Part shown: positions 1 through 6,435 of the stretch, piece by piece
How the letters are laid out: the number at the start of each line of letters is the position of its first letter
Position numbering within the stretch: the first letter of the stretch is position 1
Source of the DNA: an uncultured Actinomycetes bacterium
Lineage (GTDB): Bacteria; Actinomycetota; Acidimicrobiia; IMCC26256; PALSA-555
DNA: 14,397 bases
Direction: 5' to 3'
NCBI GenBank assembly: GCA_937927875.1
Contig: CALEYV010000013.1
Coordinates: 1 to 14,397, forward strand
Position numbers and translations under genes: made by a program
Notes under the pieces: model-generated
Told to the model about the DNA's origin: nothing
What the model saw: only the letters and a program-made list of their open reading frames with translations
The model's database searches: none

Positions 1-11
1 GAGGAGGGTCG

Positions 12-788
12 TTGTCCGAGCACCGCGAGTTCCGAGACATCCGGGGCGCCGACGCTGAGAACGGTCCGGCCCTGCCGGTCGACGAGTTCATGGCGTCCCT
101 CGAGGCGCTGCAGGCCGAGGTCGCGACCGAGAAGAACCTGGTGTGGGAGCGGGTCGGCGACGGCTCCCTCTCGATGGAGCTCTTGCAGCGGCTCGCCAAG
201 GAGTACTACTTCCTCGGGAAGTGGTACACGACCGAGTTCGGCAGCATCGTGAGCCTCACCCCTGACGTCGACGCCCTGAACGTGGGCTCGAGCCAGCACT
301 TCGAGCACTGGCTGCAGAACCTCGCCGACGAGACCGGCTACGCGGGCGACCACAACCACGTCGACATGAAGATCGACTGGGCCCACCAGCTCGGGATCTC
401 CGACGAGGAGCTCCTCTCGTACCGGGCCATGCCGGAGAGCATCGGGTCGGTGTTCACCACCCTCTACTACATGCGGCGCTCCTACGAGGAGGGCCTGGCC
501 GCCTTCGGCTGGGCCGGCGAGCGCTTCGCGGCGTCGACGAACTACGCCAAGACGATGTACGAGGGCATGCGCCAGCACTACGGCATCGAGGTCGAGAACT
601 TCAGGGTGCACGCGTACGCCGAGGAGGACCACGGCCGCCAGGCCGACTTCCTCCTGCGCCAGGTCTCGGTAACAGCGGGTCAGCAGCGGCGGGTCCGACG
701 GGCCATCGAGCACGTGCTGATCTGCCGCAACGCCCGCACCGCGGCGCTGAACCGCTGGCTCGAGGAGCCGGGGGCGCTGCGCTCGTAG
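12..788 (+). CDS. Heme-oxygenase-like diiron oxidase (HDO/TenA-PqqC fold) family protein
   Basis: The 258-residue protein is predicted all-helical and resembles the TenA/PqqC/CADD-like superfamily (often annotated 'iron-containing redox enzyme'). It carries the six-ligand pattern known from HDO enzymes: E107-x6-H114 after the NLADE stretch, E170 in GWAGER, and H200-x3-E204-x2-H207 in HAYAEEDH. These would hold a di-metal centre, usually two irons that activate O2. Characterised HDOs do very different chemistry (fatty-acid decarboxylation in UndA, C-C cleavage in BesC, N-oxygenation in SznF, self-sacrificing pABA synthesis in CADD), so no reaction is assigned. The start is TTG, placed by a strong GAGGAGGG ribosome binding site at 1-8; the frame stays open to the window edge, so an upstream start cannot be excluded. 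The stop lies 8 bases before the acyl-CoA synthetase, implying co-transcription and a possible acyl substrate or product (inference). The family call is firm and the ligand assignment is by eye. Confidence 0.85.
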   Translation: MSEHREFRDIRGADAENGPALPVDEFMASLEALQAEVATEKNLVWERVGDGSLSMELLQRLAKEYYFLGKWYTTEFGSIVSLTPDVDALNVGSSQHFEHWLQNLADETGYAGDHNHVDMKIDWAHQLGISDEELLSYRAMPESIGSVFTTLYYMRRSYEEGLAAFGWAGERFAASTNYAKTMYEGMRQHYGIEVENFRVHAYAEEDHGRQADFLLRQVSVTAGQQRRVRRAIEHVLICRNARTAALNRWLEEPGALRS

Positions 789-796
789 CGGGGCCC

Positions 797-2314
797 GTGG
801 CCGACGAGCCCGAGCTGGGGATCACCGCCCACGCTCGGGCCACGCCCGACAAGCCGACGCTGGTCCTCGGCGACGACGTCCGTACCTTCGCCGCCTTCGA
901 CGACCGGACGTCGCGCCTCGCCCAGGTGCTGGCCGGTGCCGGTGTCGAGGCCGGCGACCGGGTGGCGGTGATGCTGCCGAACGGCATCGAGTTCTTCGAG
1001 ACCTGGGCCGCGGCGACGAAGCTCAGCGCGCCGGTCGTGCTTGTGAACTGGCACCTGAAGGCCGAGGAGCTTGCGTACATCCTCACCGACTCCGCCGCCC
1101 GGCTCCTCGTCGCCCACCAGGACCTGCTGGAGTCGTCCCGCGCCGCCCTGCGCGCCGCCGAGGGCTGCGCGCTGCTCGCGGTGCCCGACGAGTACGAGGC
1201 CGCCATCGGTGGCGCCGCCGACGCGCCATCCCGCCCGATCGAGGCGCTGGACGCGCCGATCTTCTACACGTCCGGCACGACCGGCCGGCCGAAGGGCGTC
1301 GTGCACGGCCGCCCCGAACGGGCCCGCGCCGGCCAGAACATGGCGGGCCAGCTCGCGCTCTGGGGCTGGACCGCCGACGACGTCTACCTCGTCACCGGCC
1401 CCGCTTACCACGCCGGACCGGGCGGCTGGGCGATGGCGGCCCTGTACGTCGGCGCGACGACGATCATCCTCGAGACCTTCGACGCCCGGGAGTGGCTCCG
1501 GCTGGTGGATCGCCACCACGTCACCTGCACCTTCATGGTCCCGGCCCACTTCATCCGCATCCTGGAGGTCCCGGAGGAGGAGCGGCGCCGGTACGACCTG
1601 TCGTCGCTGCGGCTCATCGTGCACGCTGGCGCCCCCTGCCCCGAGCCGGTGAAGCGCCGCATCATCGACGCCTTGGCGCCGTGCGAGATCGCCGAGCTCT
1701 ACGGCATGAGCGAGGGCGGCGCGACCCGGATCTCGATGGCGGCGTGGCTGGCCCGGCCGGGCAGCGTCGGCACGCCGTGGCCCGGCACCGAGGTGCGCAT
1801 CCTCGACTCCGACGGGGCCGAGCTCCCGGTCGGCGAGACCGGCATCATCTACGTCCGGCCGCCGGGCGGGGTCCGGTTCGAGTACCACGACGACCTCGAG
1901 AAGACCACCGGTGCGTGGCGCGACGACGCGTTCACGGTCGGCGACGTCGGCCACCTCGACGCCGACGGGTACCTGTACCTCACCGACCGGGCCGTCGACA
2001 TGGTCATCCGGGGCGGCGTCAACATCTACCCGCGCGAGATCGAGGACGTCTTGTACCGGCATCCGGCGGTGGTCGACTGCGCGGTGTTCGGCGTCCCCGA
2101 CGCGCGGCTCGGGGAGCAGCTGGTGGCGGTCGTGGAGGCCCGCTCGCCGGTGACACCCGAGGAGCTGCAGGCGTTCTGCGCCGAGCGCCTGGCCGACTTC
2201 AAGGTCCCGTCGTCGGTCCGGCTCGTCGACGAGCTGCCGCGCCAGCCGAACGGGAAGGTGCTGAAGCGGGTGCTGCGCGAGCAGCACTGGGCCGGCCGTG
2301 AGGCCCGCATCTAG
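797..2314 (+). CDS. Acyl-CoA synthetase / AMP-dependent ligase (ANL superfamily)
   Basis: This 505-residue enzyme should activate a carboxylic acid with ATP to an acyl-adenylate and then to the acyl-CoA, in the cytosol. All core ANL motifs are present: the P-loop YTSGTTGRPKG (157-167), LYGMSEGG (301-308), GDVGHLDADGYLYLTDR (382-398), IRGGVNIYPREIE (404-416) and the C-terminal PNGK with the adenylation lysine K487. Length is usual for the FadD-like class. The start is GTG, 8 bases after the stop of the diiron-oxidase gene, with only a weak GGGG upstream, so translation probably depends on the preceding gene. The gene converges with the acyl-CoA dehydrogenase block and likely supplies the CoA ester that block degrades. 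The acid substrate is unknown: medium/long-chain, branched and steroid-derived acids are all possible. Confidence 0.95.
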   Translation: MADEPELGITAHARATPDKPTLVLGDDVRTFAAFDDRTSRLAQVLAGAGVEAGDRVAVMLPNGIEFFETWAAATKLSAPVVLVNWHLKAEELAYILTDSAARLLVAHQDLLESSRAALRAAEGCALLAVPDEYEAAIGGAADAPSRPIEALDAPIFYTSGTTGRPKGVVHGRPERARAGQNMAGQLALWGWTADDVYLVTGPAYHAGPGGWAMAALYVGATTIILETFDAREWLRLVDRHHVTCTFMVPAHFIRILEVPEEERRRYDLSSLRLIVHAGAPCPEPVKRRIIDALAPCEIAELYGMSEGGATRISMAAWLARPGSVGTPWPGTEVRILDSDGAELPVGETGIIYVRPPGGVRFEYHDDLEKTTGAWRDDAFTVGDVGHLDADGYLYLTDRAVDMVIRGGVNIYPREIEDVLYRHPAVVDCAVFGVPDARLGEQLVAVVEARSPVTPEELQAFCAERLADFKVPSSVRLVDELPRQPNGKVLKRVLREQHWAGREARI

Positions 2315-2333
2315 GCCGACCGGCGGCTGGCCT
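2313..2333. terminator. Short inverted repeat between convergent stop codons
   Basis: AGGCC (2313-2317) is mirrored by GGCCT (2329-2333), giving a 5-bp perfect inverted repeat with an 11-base loop; an alternative inner stem GCCG/CGGC uses 2315-2318 and 2324-2327. It fills the 18-base gap between the convergent synthetase and acyl-CoA dehydrogenase genes and overlaps both stop codons. It could be a compact bidirectional terminator, but the stem is short and has no T-run, so this is weak. Confidence 0.3.
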
Positions 2334-3334
2334 CAGGCGTCGAAGAGCAGCGCCGCCAGCTGGTCGTGGTGCCAGCCGGTGGTGCCGAGCCACGCCTCGG
2401 CCCCGTAGGCGCGGCGGATGAACAGGTGCAGGTCGTGCTCCCACGTGTAGCCGATCCCGCCGTGGACCTGGATGCTGTCCTTGGCCGCGCGCGTCGCGGC
2501 GGTGCCGGCGGCGGCCTTCGCGACGTGCGCGGCCCGGCGGGCGTCGTCGTGGTCGGCGTCGACGGTCATGGCGGCGTACTGCGCGGCGGCGTCGGCCCGC
2601 TCGACGGCGAGCGACAGGTCGGCCAGCCGGTGCTGGATGGCCTGGAAGGACCCGATGGGGTGGTCGAACTGGACCCGTTGCTTCGCGTACTCGAGCGCCA
2701 TGTCGAACAGCCGGCGGGCGGTGCCGACCTGCTCGGCGGCGAGCGCCACGATGGCGCAGCGCACCGCGCGTTCCAAGGCGGCCCCGTCGATCGGGGTCGA
2801 CGCCTCGTCGACGTCCGCCACCTCCACCTCGAACAGGCGCCGTGACCAGTCGACGGTGTTCAGCAGCCGGGTCGAGAGCACGGCCGGTGGCACGACCCGG
2901 ACCGTCGGCCCCGGCTCGACGACCGCCACCCAGTCGACCCGGTCGGCCTCGGGCACGAAGCACTTCACCGGGTCGTCGTTCGGCCGCCACACGCCGTCGA
3001 CGCCGGCCAGCGCGACCGTCCCCGTGATCTCCCCGGCCTGCGCGGCCTGGGCCCGGTCGTCGCCGGCCGCGGCGAGCACCGACGCGAACAGGGCGGTGGT
3101 AGCGAAGAACGGCCCCGGCGCGGCCACGTAGCCGGTCTCCTCGACGAAGAGGCACAGGTCGGAGAGCGGACCGGCGGCCAGCGGCGCGAAGTCGGCGAGC
3201 CGGAGCCACAGCGCGTCGGCGACGCTCGGATCCTCGATGTGGGCCCGCACCAACGCGGTCGGGCACTCCTTGGCGAGGAGCGTCCGCGCCGTGTCGCGCA
3301 GCATCTGCTGCTCGTCGGTGAGCGTGAAGTCCAC
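2333..3334 (-). CDS. Acyl-CoA dehydrogenase, short partner subunit (FadE28/FadE27-like)
   Basis: This 333-residue protein is a short acyl-CoA dehydrogenase subunit. Its C-terminal half is clearly ACAD: KQRVQFDHPIGSFQAIQHR (218-236) and VHGGIGYTWEHDLH (290-303) followed by RRA. The N-terminal and middle parts are degenerate: no canonical EPxAGSD flavin/substrate segment is visible, and the protein is about 60 residues shorter than its neighbour. Short ACADs of this kind form alpha2-beta2 heterotetramers with a full-length partner, as shown for the mycobacterial steroid side-chain enzymes FadE26-FadE27 and FadE28-FadE29; each alone is inactive. The start is GTG at 3334, two bases after the TAA stop of the partner gene, so the two are translationally coupled. 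A Glu at 188 aligns roughly with the helix-G catalytic base of isovaleryl-CoA dehydrogenase, so which subunit supplies the base is not settled. A longer open frame upstream is a shadow of the partner gene. Confidence 0.9.
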   Translation of the reverse strand: MDFTLTDEQQMLRDTARTLLAKECPTALVRAHIEDPSVADALWLRLADFAPLAAGPLSDLCLFVEETGYVAAPGPFFATTALFASVLAAAGDDRAQAAQAGEITGTVALAGVDGVWRPNDDPVKCFVPEADRVDWVAVVEPGPTVRVVPPAVLSTRLLNTVDWSRRLFEVEVADVDEASTPIDGAALERAVRCAIVALAAEQVGTARRLFDMALEYAKQRVQFDHPIGSFQAIQHRLADLSLAVERADAAAQYAAMTVDADHDDARRAAHVAKAAAGTAATRAAKDSIQVHGGIGYTWEHDLHLFIRRAYGAEAWLGTTGWHHDQLAALLFDA

Positions 3335-3336
3335 CG

Positions 3337-4518
3337 TTATGCCCGGGGGAGTCCGAGGACGCGCTGGGCGATGATGTTGCGCTGGATCTCGCTGCTGCCG
3401 CCGGCGATCGTGTTGGCGAAGCTCATGAAGAACATGTTGGCCCAGCGGCCGTTCTCCTCCCCGCGCTCGGAGTCGCGCGCCGGCGCGTACGGGCCTTGCA
3501 GCTGCATGCCGAGCTCGTAGGCGGCCTTGCCGAGCTCGGACGTCGCCATCTTCAGGTACGAGTGCTCGGGCGCCGACGAGCCCTGGGCGAAGCTCGCGAA
3601 GCCCTTGTAGCCGAGCGCCCGCAGCGACGCCGCCTGCTCGTAGAAGGCGGCCAGCTGGCGACGGACCCCGCTGTCGTGGTCCATGCCCTGGCGGTGGGCG
3701 ACGTCGACGAGCGACTGCACGGTGGACTCGAGCCGGCAGACCCCCTCGACCCAGAGGCCGGCCCGCTCGTGGGCGAGGGAGCCTTGGGTGATCCGCCAGC
3801 CGTCGTTGACCTCGCCGACGACGTTGGCGGCCGGGACCTCGACGTCGGTGAAGAACACCTCGGCGAAGTTGGCGGCGCCGCTGATGTGGCGGAGGGGCCG
3901 CACGTCGATGCCGGGGGTGTCCATGTCGACGATGAGCAGGCTGATGCCCCGGTGCTTGGGGACGTTCGGGTTGGTGCGCACGTACACGAAGCACTTCTCG
4001 GCGACCATCGCGTAGCTGGTCCAGACCTTCTGGCCGTTCACGACGAAGCGGTCGCCGTCGAGCTCGGCCCGGGTCTGGAGCCCGGCCAGGTCGGAGCCGG
4101 CGTTGGGCTCGCTCATCCCGATGCACCAGACGGTGTCGCCGCGGATGGCGGGGGCGACGAGGGCCTGCTGGGCGTCGTCGCCGAACTCGAGGAGGCTGGG
4201 GGCGACGATCGCGTACCCGGGGAAGTGCAGCGAGCGGGGGATGCGCCGGCGCGCCATCTCCTCCAGGTAGACGAGGGTCTGGACCGGGGTCGCGTCGCGG
4301 CCGCCGAGCTCCCGCGGGTACCCGGGGATCATCCAGCCGTGGTCGAAGAGGGTCGCCTGCCAGTCGCGCGCCCACTGCGGGATGAGGTCGACGCGGGTCT
4401 CGGCGCCGCTGTCGGCGAAGTCGTAGCCGGCCAGCGCCTCGGCGGGGGCGTGCTCGTCGAGGAAGGTGCCGAGCTCGTCGCGGAACGCCTCGACCTCGGG
4501 CCCGAACGAGAGGCGCAC
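3337..4518 (-). CDS. Acyl-CoA dehydrogenase, full-length subunit (FadE29/FadE26-like)
   Basis: This 393-residue FAD enzyme introduces the alpha,beta double bond into an acyl-CoA. Visible ACAD motifs are MSEPNAGSDLAGLQTRA (135-151), VNGQKVWTS (160-168), a middle beta-domain ending near VFFTDVEVP, and the C-terminal AGGSSEIQRNIIAQRVLGLP (372-391). The usual catalytic glutamate of the medium-chain type (EGT) is Gly here; instead E251 in LAHERA sits where isovaleryl-CoA dehydrogenase and FadE26/29-type subunits keep theirs. The start is GTG at 4518, 8 bases after the SDR stop, with weak ribosome binding; the frame is open far upstream but that part is a shadow of the SDR gene. It is followed after 2 bases by the short ACAD, so the two probably form one heteromeric enzyme. 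Family call is secure; substrate is unknown. Confidence 0.93.
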   Translation of the reverse strand: MRLSFGPEVEAFRDELGTFLDEHAPAEALAGYDFADSGAETRVDLIPQWARDWQATLFDHGWMIPGYPRELGGRDATPVQTLVYLEEMARRRIPRSLHFPGYAIVAPSLLEFGDDAQQALVAPAIRGDTVWCIGMSEPNAGSDLAGLQTRAELDGDRFVVNGQKVWTSYAMVAEKCFVYVRTNPNVPKHRGISLLIVDMDTPGIDVRPLRHISGAANFAEVFFTDVEVPAANVVGEVNDGWRITQGSLAHERAGLWVEGVCRLESTVQSLVDVAHRQGMDHDSGVRRQLAAFYEQAASLRALGYKGFASFAQGSSAPEHSYLKMATSELGKAAYELGMQLQGPYAPARDSERGEENGRWANMFFMSFANTIAGGSSEIQRNIIAQRVLGLPRA

Positions 4519-4526
4519 CGGTCGGC

Positions 4527-5441
4527 CTAGGCCTCGACGGGCGGGAAGAAGGGCGGGACGCCGGGGTCGGAGCGGGCGAAGAGGGCGTCGCGCTGCTGCG
4601 CGAGGCCCTCGATGGTCCACGGCTGGTCGGCCTTCACCTCGGTGATCGGCCGCCAGCCCTGCACGATCTGGGCCAGGCCGCCCTGGATCTTCAGCACCTG
4701 GCCGGTGATGCCGTCGGCGAGCGGTGAGGCGAGCCACACCGCGCCGGCGGCCGCGTTCTCGGGCGCGAACGCGTCGAGCTCGCCCTCCTTGGGGGCGAAG
4801 CCGCCGGCCAGGTCCTCGGTGAGGCGGGTGCGCGCGACCGGCGCCAGCGCGTTGACGCGCACGCCGAACCGGTCGAGTTCGCGGGCCAGCACGATGGTCA
4901 TGGCCGCGATGCCGGCCTTGGCCGCCGCGTAGTTGAGCTGGCCGGCGTTGCCGTAGAGGCCGGATTCGGAGGCGGTGTTGACGATGGCGCCGCCGACCGG
5001 CTCGCCGGTCTCCTTGCTCTTCGCCCGCCAGTACGTGGCCGCGTTCCGGGCCGGGACGAAGTGACCCTTGAGGTGGACGCGGATGACCGCGTCCCACTCC
5101 TCCTCGGTCATGTTGAAGCTCATCTTGTCGCGCAGGATCCCGGCGTTGTTGATGAGCACGTCGAGGCGGCCGAAGCCGTCGATCGCCTGCTGGATGAGGG
5201 CGGCGCCGCCGTCCCACGACGAGCAGTCGTCGTAGTTGGCGGCGGCCTGGCCGCCGGCAGCCGTGATCTCGTCGGCCACCTGCTGGGCGGGCCGCTGGTC
5301 GGTGCCTTCGCCGCTGCGCTCCCCGCCGAGGTCGTTGACGACGACCGCGGCCCCTTCGGCGCCGAGGAGCAGCGCCTCTTCGCGCCCGATCCCCCGGCCG
5401 GCGCCGGTGACGACCGCCACCTTCCCGTCGAACACGCCCAT
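4527..5441 (-). CDS. SDR-family 3-hydroxyacyl-CoA dehydrogenase (MFE-2/Hsd4A-like)
   Basis: This 304-residue NAD(P)-dependent short-chain dehydrogenase has TGAGRGIG (12-19) for cofactor binding, the NDLGG segment (36-40) typical of the peroxisomal multifunctional enzyme type 2 dehydrogenase domain and its bacterial relatives, NNAG (98-101), and the catalytic S158, Y171, K175 (YxxxK). The MFE-2 group oxidises (3R)-hydroxyacyl-CoA and sometimes 17-hydroxysteroids, so the expected role is the second oxidation of the beta-oxidation turn encoded around it. A tail of about 45 residues beyond the usual SDR core, rich in W and P, is present. The ATG start has a good GGGAGGG ribosome binding site (5448-5454). 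It is first in a block with the two acyl-CoA dehydrogenases (8-base spacing), separated by about 200 bases from the crotonase gene. Confidence 0.92.
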   Translation of the reverse strand: MGVFDGKVAVVTGAGRGIGREEALLLGAEGAAVVVNDLGGERSGEGTDQRPAQQVADEITAAGGQAAANYDDCSSWDGGAALIQQAIDGFGRLDVLINNAGILRDKMSFNMTEEEWDAVIRVHLKGHFVPARNAATYWRAKSKETGEPVGGAIVNTASESGLYGNAGQLNYAAAKAGIAAMTIVLARELDRFGVRVNALAPVARTRLTEDLAGGFAPKEGELDAFAPENAAAGAVWLASPLADGITGQVLKIQGGLAQIVQGWRPITEVKADQPWTIEGLAQQRDALFARSDPGVPPFFPPVEA

Positions 5442-5529
5442 CTGTTGCCCTCCCGGTTGGCTCGCCCCGTCGCTGGGACGGCGACGGCGCGCTGGCGAAC
5501 GGGGGGCGGCGCCGCGGGATGGAGGGGTG

Positions 5530-5565
5530 CGGCACGCCGTCCGGTCCGGTCGCGGCTGCGTGCCG
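5530..5565. repeat. 8-bp perfect inverted repeat in the SDR leader region
   Basis: CGGCACGC (5530-5537) is exactly mirrored by GCGTGCCG (5558-5565) with a 20-base spacer. It lies 89 bases upstream of the SDR start and 76 bases past the crotonase stop. It could fold as an RNA hairpin or be a protein-binding operator with widely spaced half-sites. At this GC content, chance inverted repeats of this size do occur. Confidence 0.35.
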
Positions 5566-5587
5566 GCCGCCTGACGTGGGCTGGTCG

Positions 5588-5593
5588 ATCTTA
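5588..5593 (-). promoter_or_regulatory. Weak candidate -10 element upstream of the SDR/ACAD block
   Basis: On the - strand this reads TAAGAT, the most -10-like hexamer in the 5442-5640 gap; a poor -35 match (CCGACG) lies 17 bases upstream. It would give a leader of roughly 140 bases before the SDR start, containing the 5530-5565 inverted repeat. The match is loose and no transcription data support it. Confidence 0.25.
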
Positions 5594-5598
5594 TCGGG

Positions 5599-5612
5599 CG
5601 GCCGAGCGGCCG
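5599..5612 (-). terminator. Small GC hairpin after the crotonase gene
   Basis: CGGCC and GGCCG pair around a 4-base loop (5599-5603 with 5608-5612), starting 28 bases past the crotonase TAG. There is no T-run. It may end transcripts of the upstream block, but it also overlaps the spacer of the weak promoter candidate. Confidence 0.25.
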
Positions 5613-5640
5613 TCGGGGGAGCGAGTGACGTCCGCGCTCG

Positions 5641-6435
5641 CTACCGCCCCCGGAACTCGGCGTCGCGGCGCGCCTTGAAGGCGGCCATCCCCTCGACGAG
5701 GTCGGGGGACGTCGCGGCCAGCGACTGGTAGGCGCCCTCGAGCTCGAGGGAGCGCTCGAGCGACGTCTCGAAGCTGGTGTTCAGCAGCCGCTTCGACAGG
5801 CCGAGGGACCGCGTCGGTCCGGCCGCCAGGCGCGCCGCGAGCTGGTCGGCGACGGTCGCCAGCTCCGCGGCCGGCACACATCGGTAGGCGAGGCCGAGCT
5901 CGACCGCCTCCTGACCCTTGGCGCCGTCGCCGAGCATGACCATGGCCTTGGCGCGGGGCAGTCCGACCAGGCGGGGGAGCAGGTAGGCGCCGCCGGCGTC
6001 GACGACGAGGCCCCACCGCGCGAACGACCACAGGAACCGGGTGTCCTCGTGGACGATCACGAAGTCGCACGCCAGCGCCAGGTGGGCGCCGGGGCCGACC
6101 GCGGCGCCGTTCACGGCCGCGACGGTCGGCTTGTCGAGCTCCCACAGCTCCTTGATGAAGGACTGGACGCCGATCCGCAGCGCCTCGGCGGTGCTGCGGG
6201 TCTCGAAGTCGGGGGCGCCGGCGTTCGCCATGGTCGAGGCGGAGAGGTCCATCCCGGCGCAGAAGGCGTCGCCGGTGCCGGTGACGAGCAGGGCCCGCAC
6301 GTCGGGGTCAGCGCGGGCGGCGCGCACGTTGGCGACGATCTCGTCGCGCATCTCGACCGTGAGCGCGTTCTTGGCCTCCGGCCGGTCGAGGGTGATCCGC
6401 GCGACGTGGTCGCCACCCACGTCGTAGCGGATCAC
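5641..6435 (-). CDS. Enoyl-CoA hydratase/isomerase family protein (crotonase fold, PaaG-like)
   Basis: This 264-residue crotonase-fold protein has RPEAKNALT (18-26), the first oxyanion-hole strand AFCAGMDL (57-64) and the second at NGAAVGPGAHLALACDF (109-125). The two catalytic glutamates of classical enoyl-CoA hydratase are both missing: their positions hold H118 (GAHLA) and F138. Instead D146 in GLVVDAGG matches the single acidic residue used by PaaG-type isomerases. It may therefore isomerise a double bond (delta3/delta2 or dienoyl) rather than hydrate a trans-2-enoyl-CoA, or hydrate by another residue. The GTG start overlaps the thiolase stop by 4 bases (GTGA), indicating coupled translation; it is the last gene of that block. 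Family is certain, the reaction is inference from aligned residues. Confidence 0.92.
   Translation of the reverse strand: MIRYDVGGDHVARITLDRPEAKNALTVEMRDEIVANVRAARADPDVRALLVTGTGDAFCAGMDLSASTMANAGAPDFETRSTAEALRIGVQSFIKELWELDKPTVAAVNGAAVGPGAHLALACDFVIVHEDTRFLWSFARWGLVVDAGGAYLLPRLVGLPRAKAMVMLGDGAKGQEAVELGLAYRCVPAAELATVADQLAARLAAGPTRSLGLSKRLLNTSFETSLERSLELEGAYQSLAATSPDLVEGMAAFKARRDAEFRGR

Noticed and set aside
12..788. Annotation as PqqC or thiaminase TenA
   Set aside because: No PQQ or thiamin genes are nearby, and the E-x6-H plus H-x3-E-x2-H ligands point to the diiron-oxidase branch of the fold.
680..2287. 535-codon open frame antisense to the acyl-CoA synthetase
   Set aside because: Composition is Arg/Asp/Val/Gly-rich with no recognisable domain; such mirror frames are expected at this GC content, and the sense strand has all ANL motifs.
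3337..5535. 732-codon frame suggesting an SDR-ACAD fusion
   Set aside because: The part above 4518 is low-complexity Arg-rich shadow of the SDR, which is itself intact in another frame.
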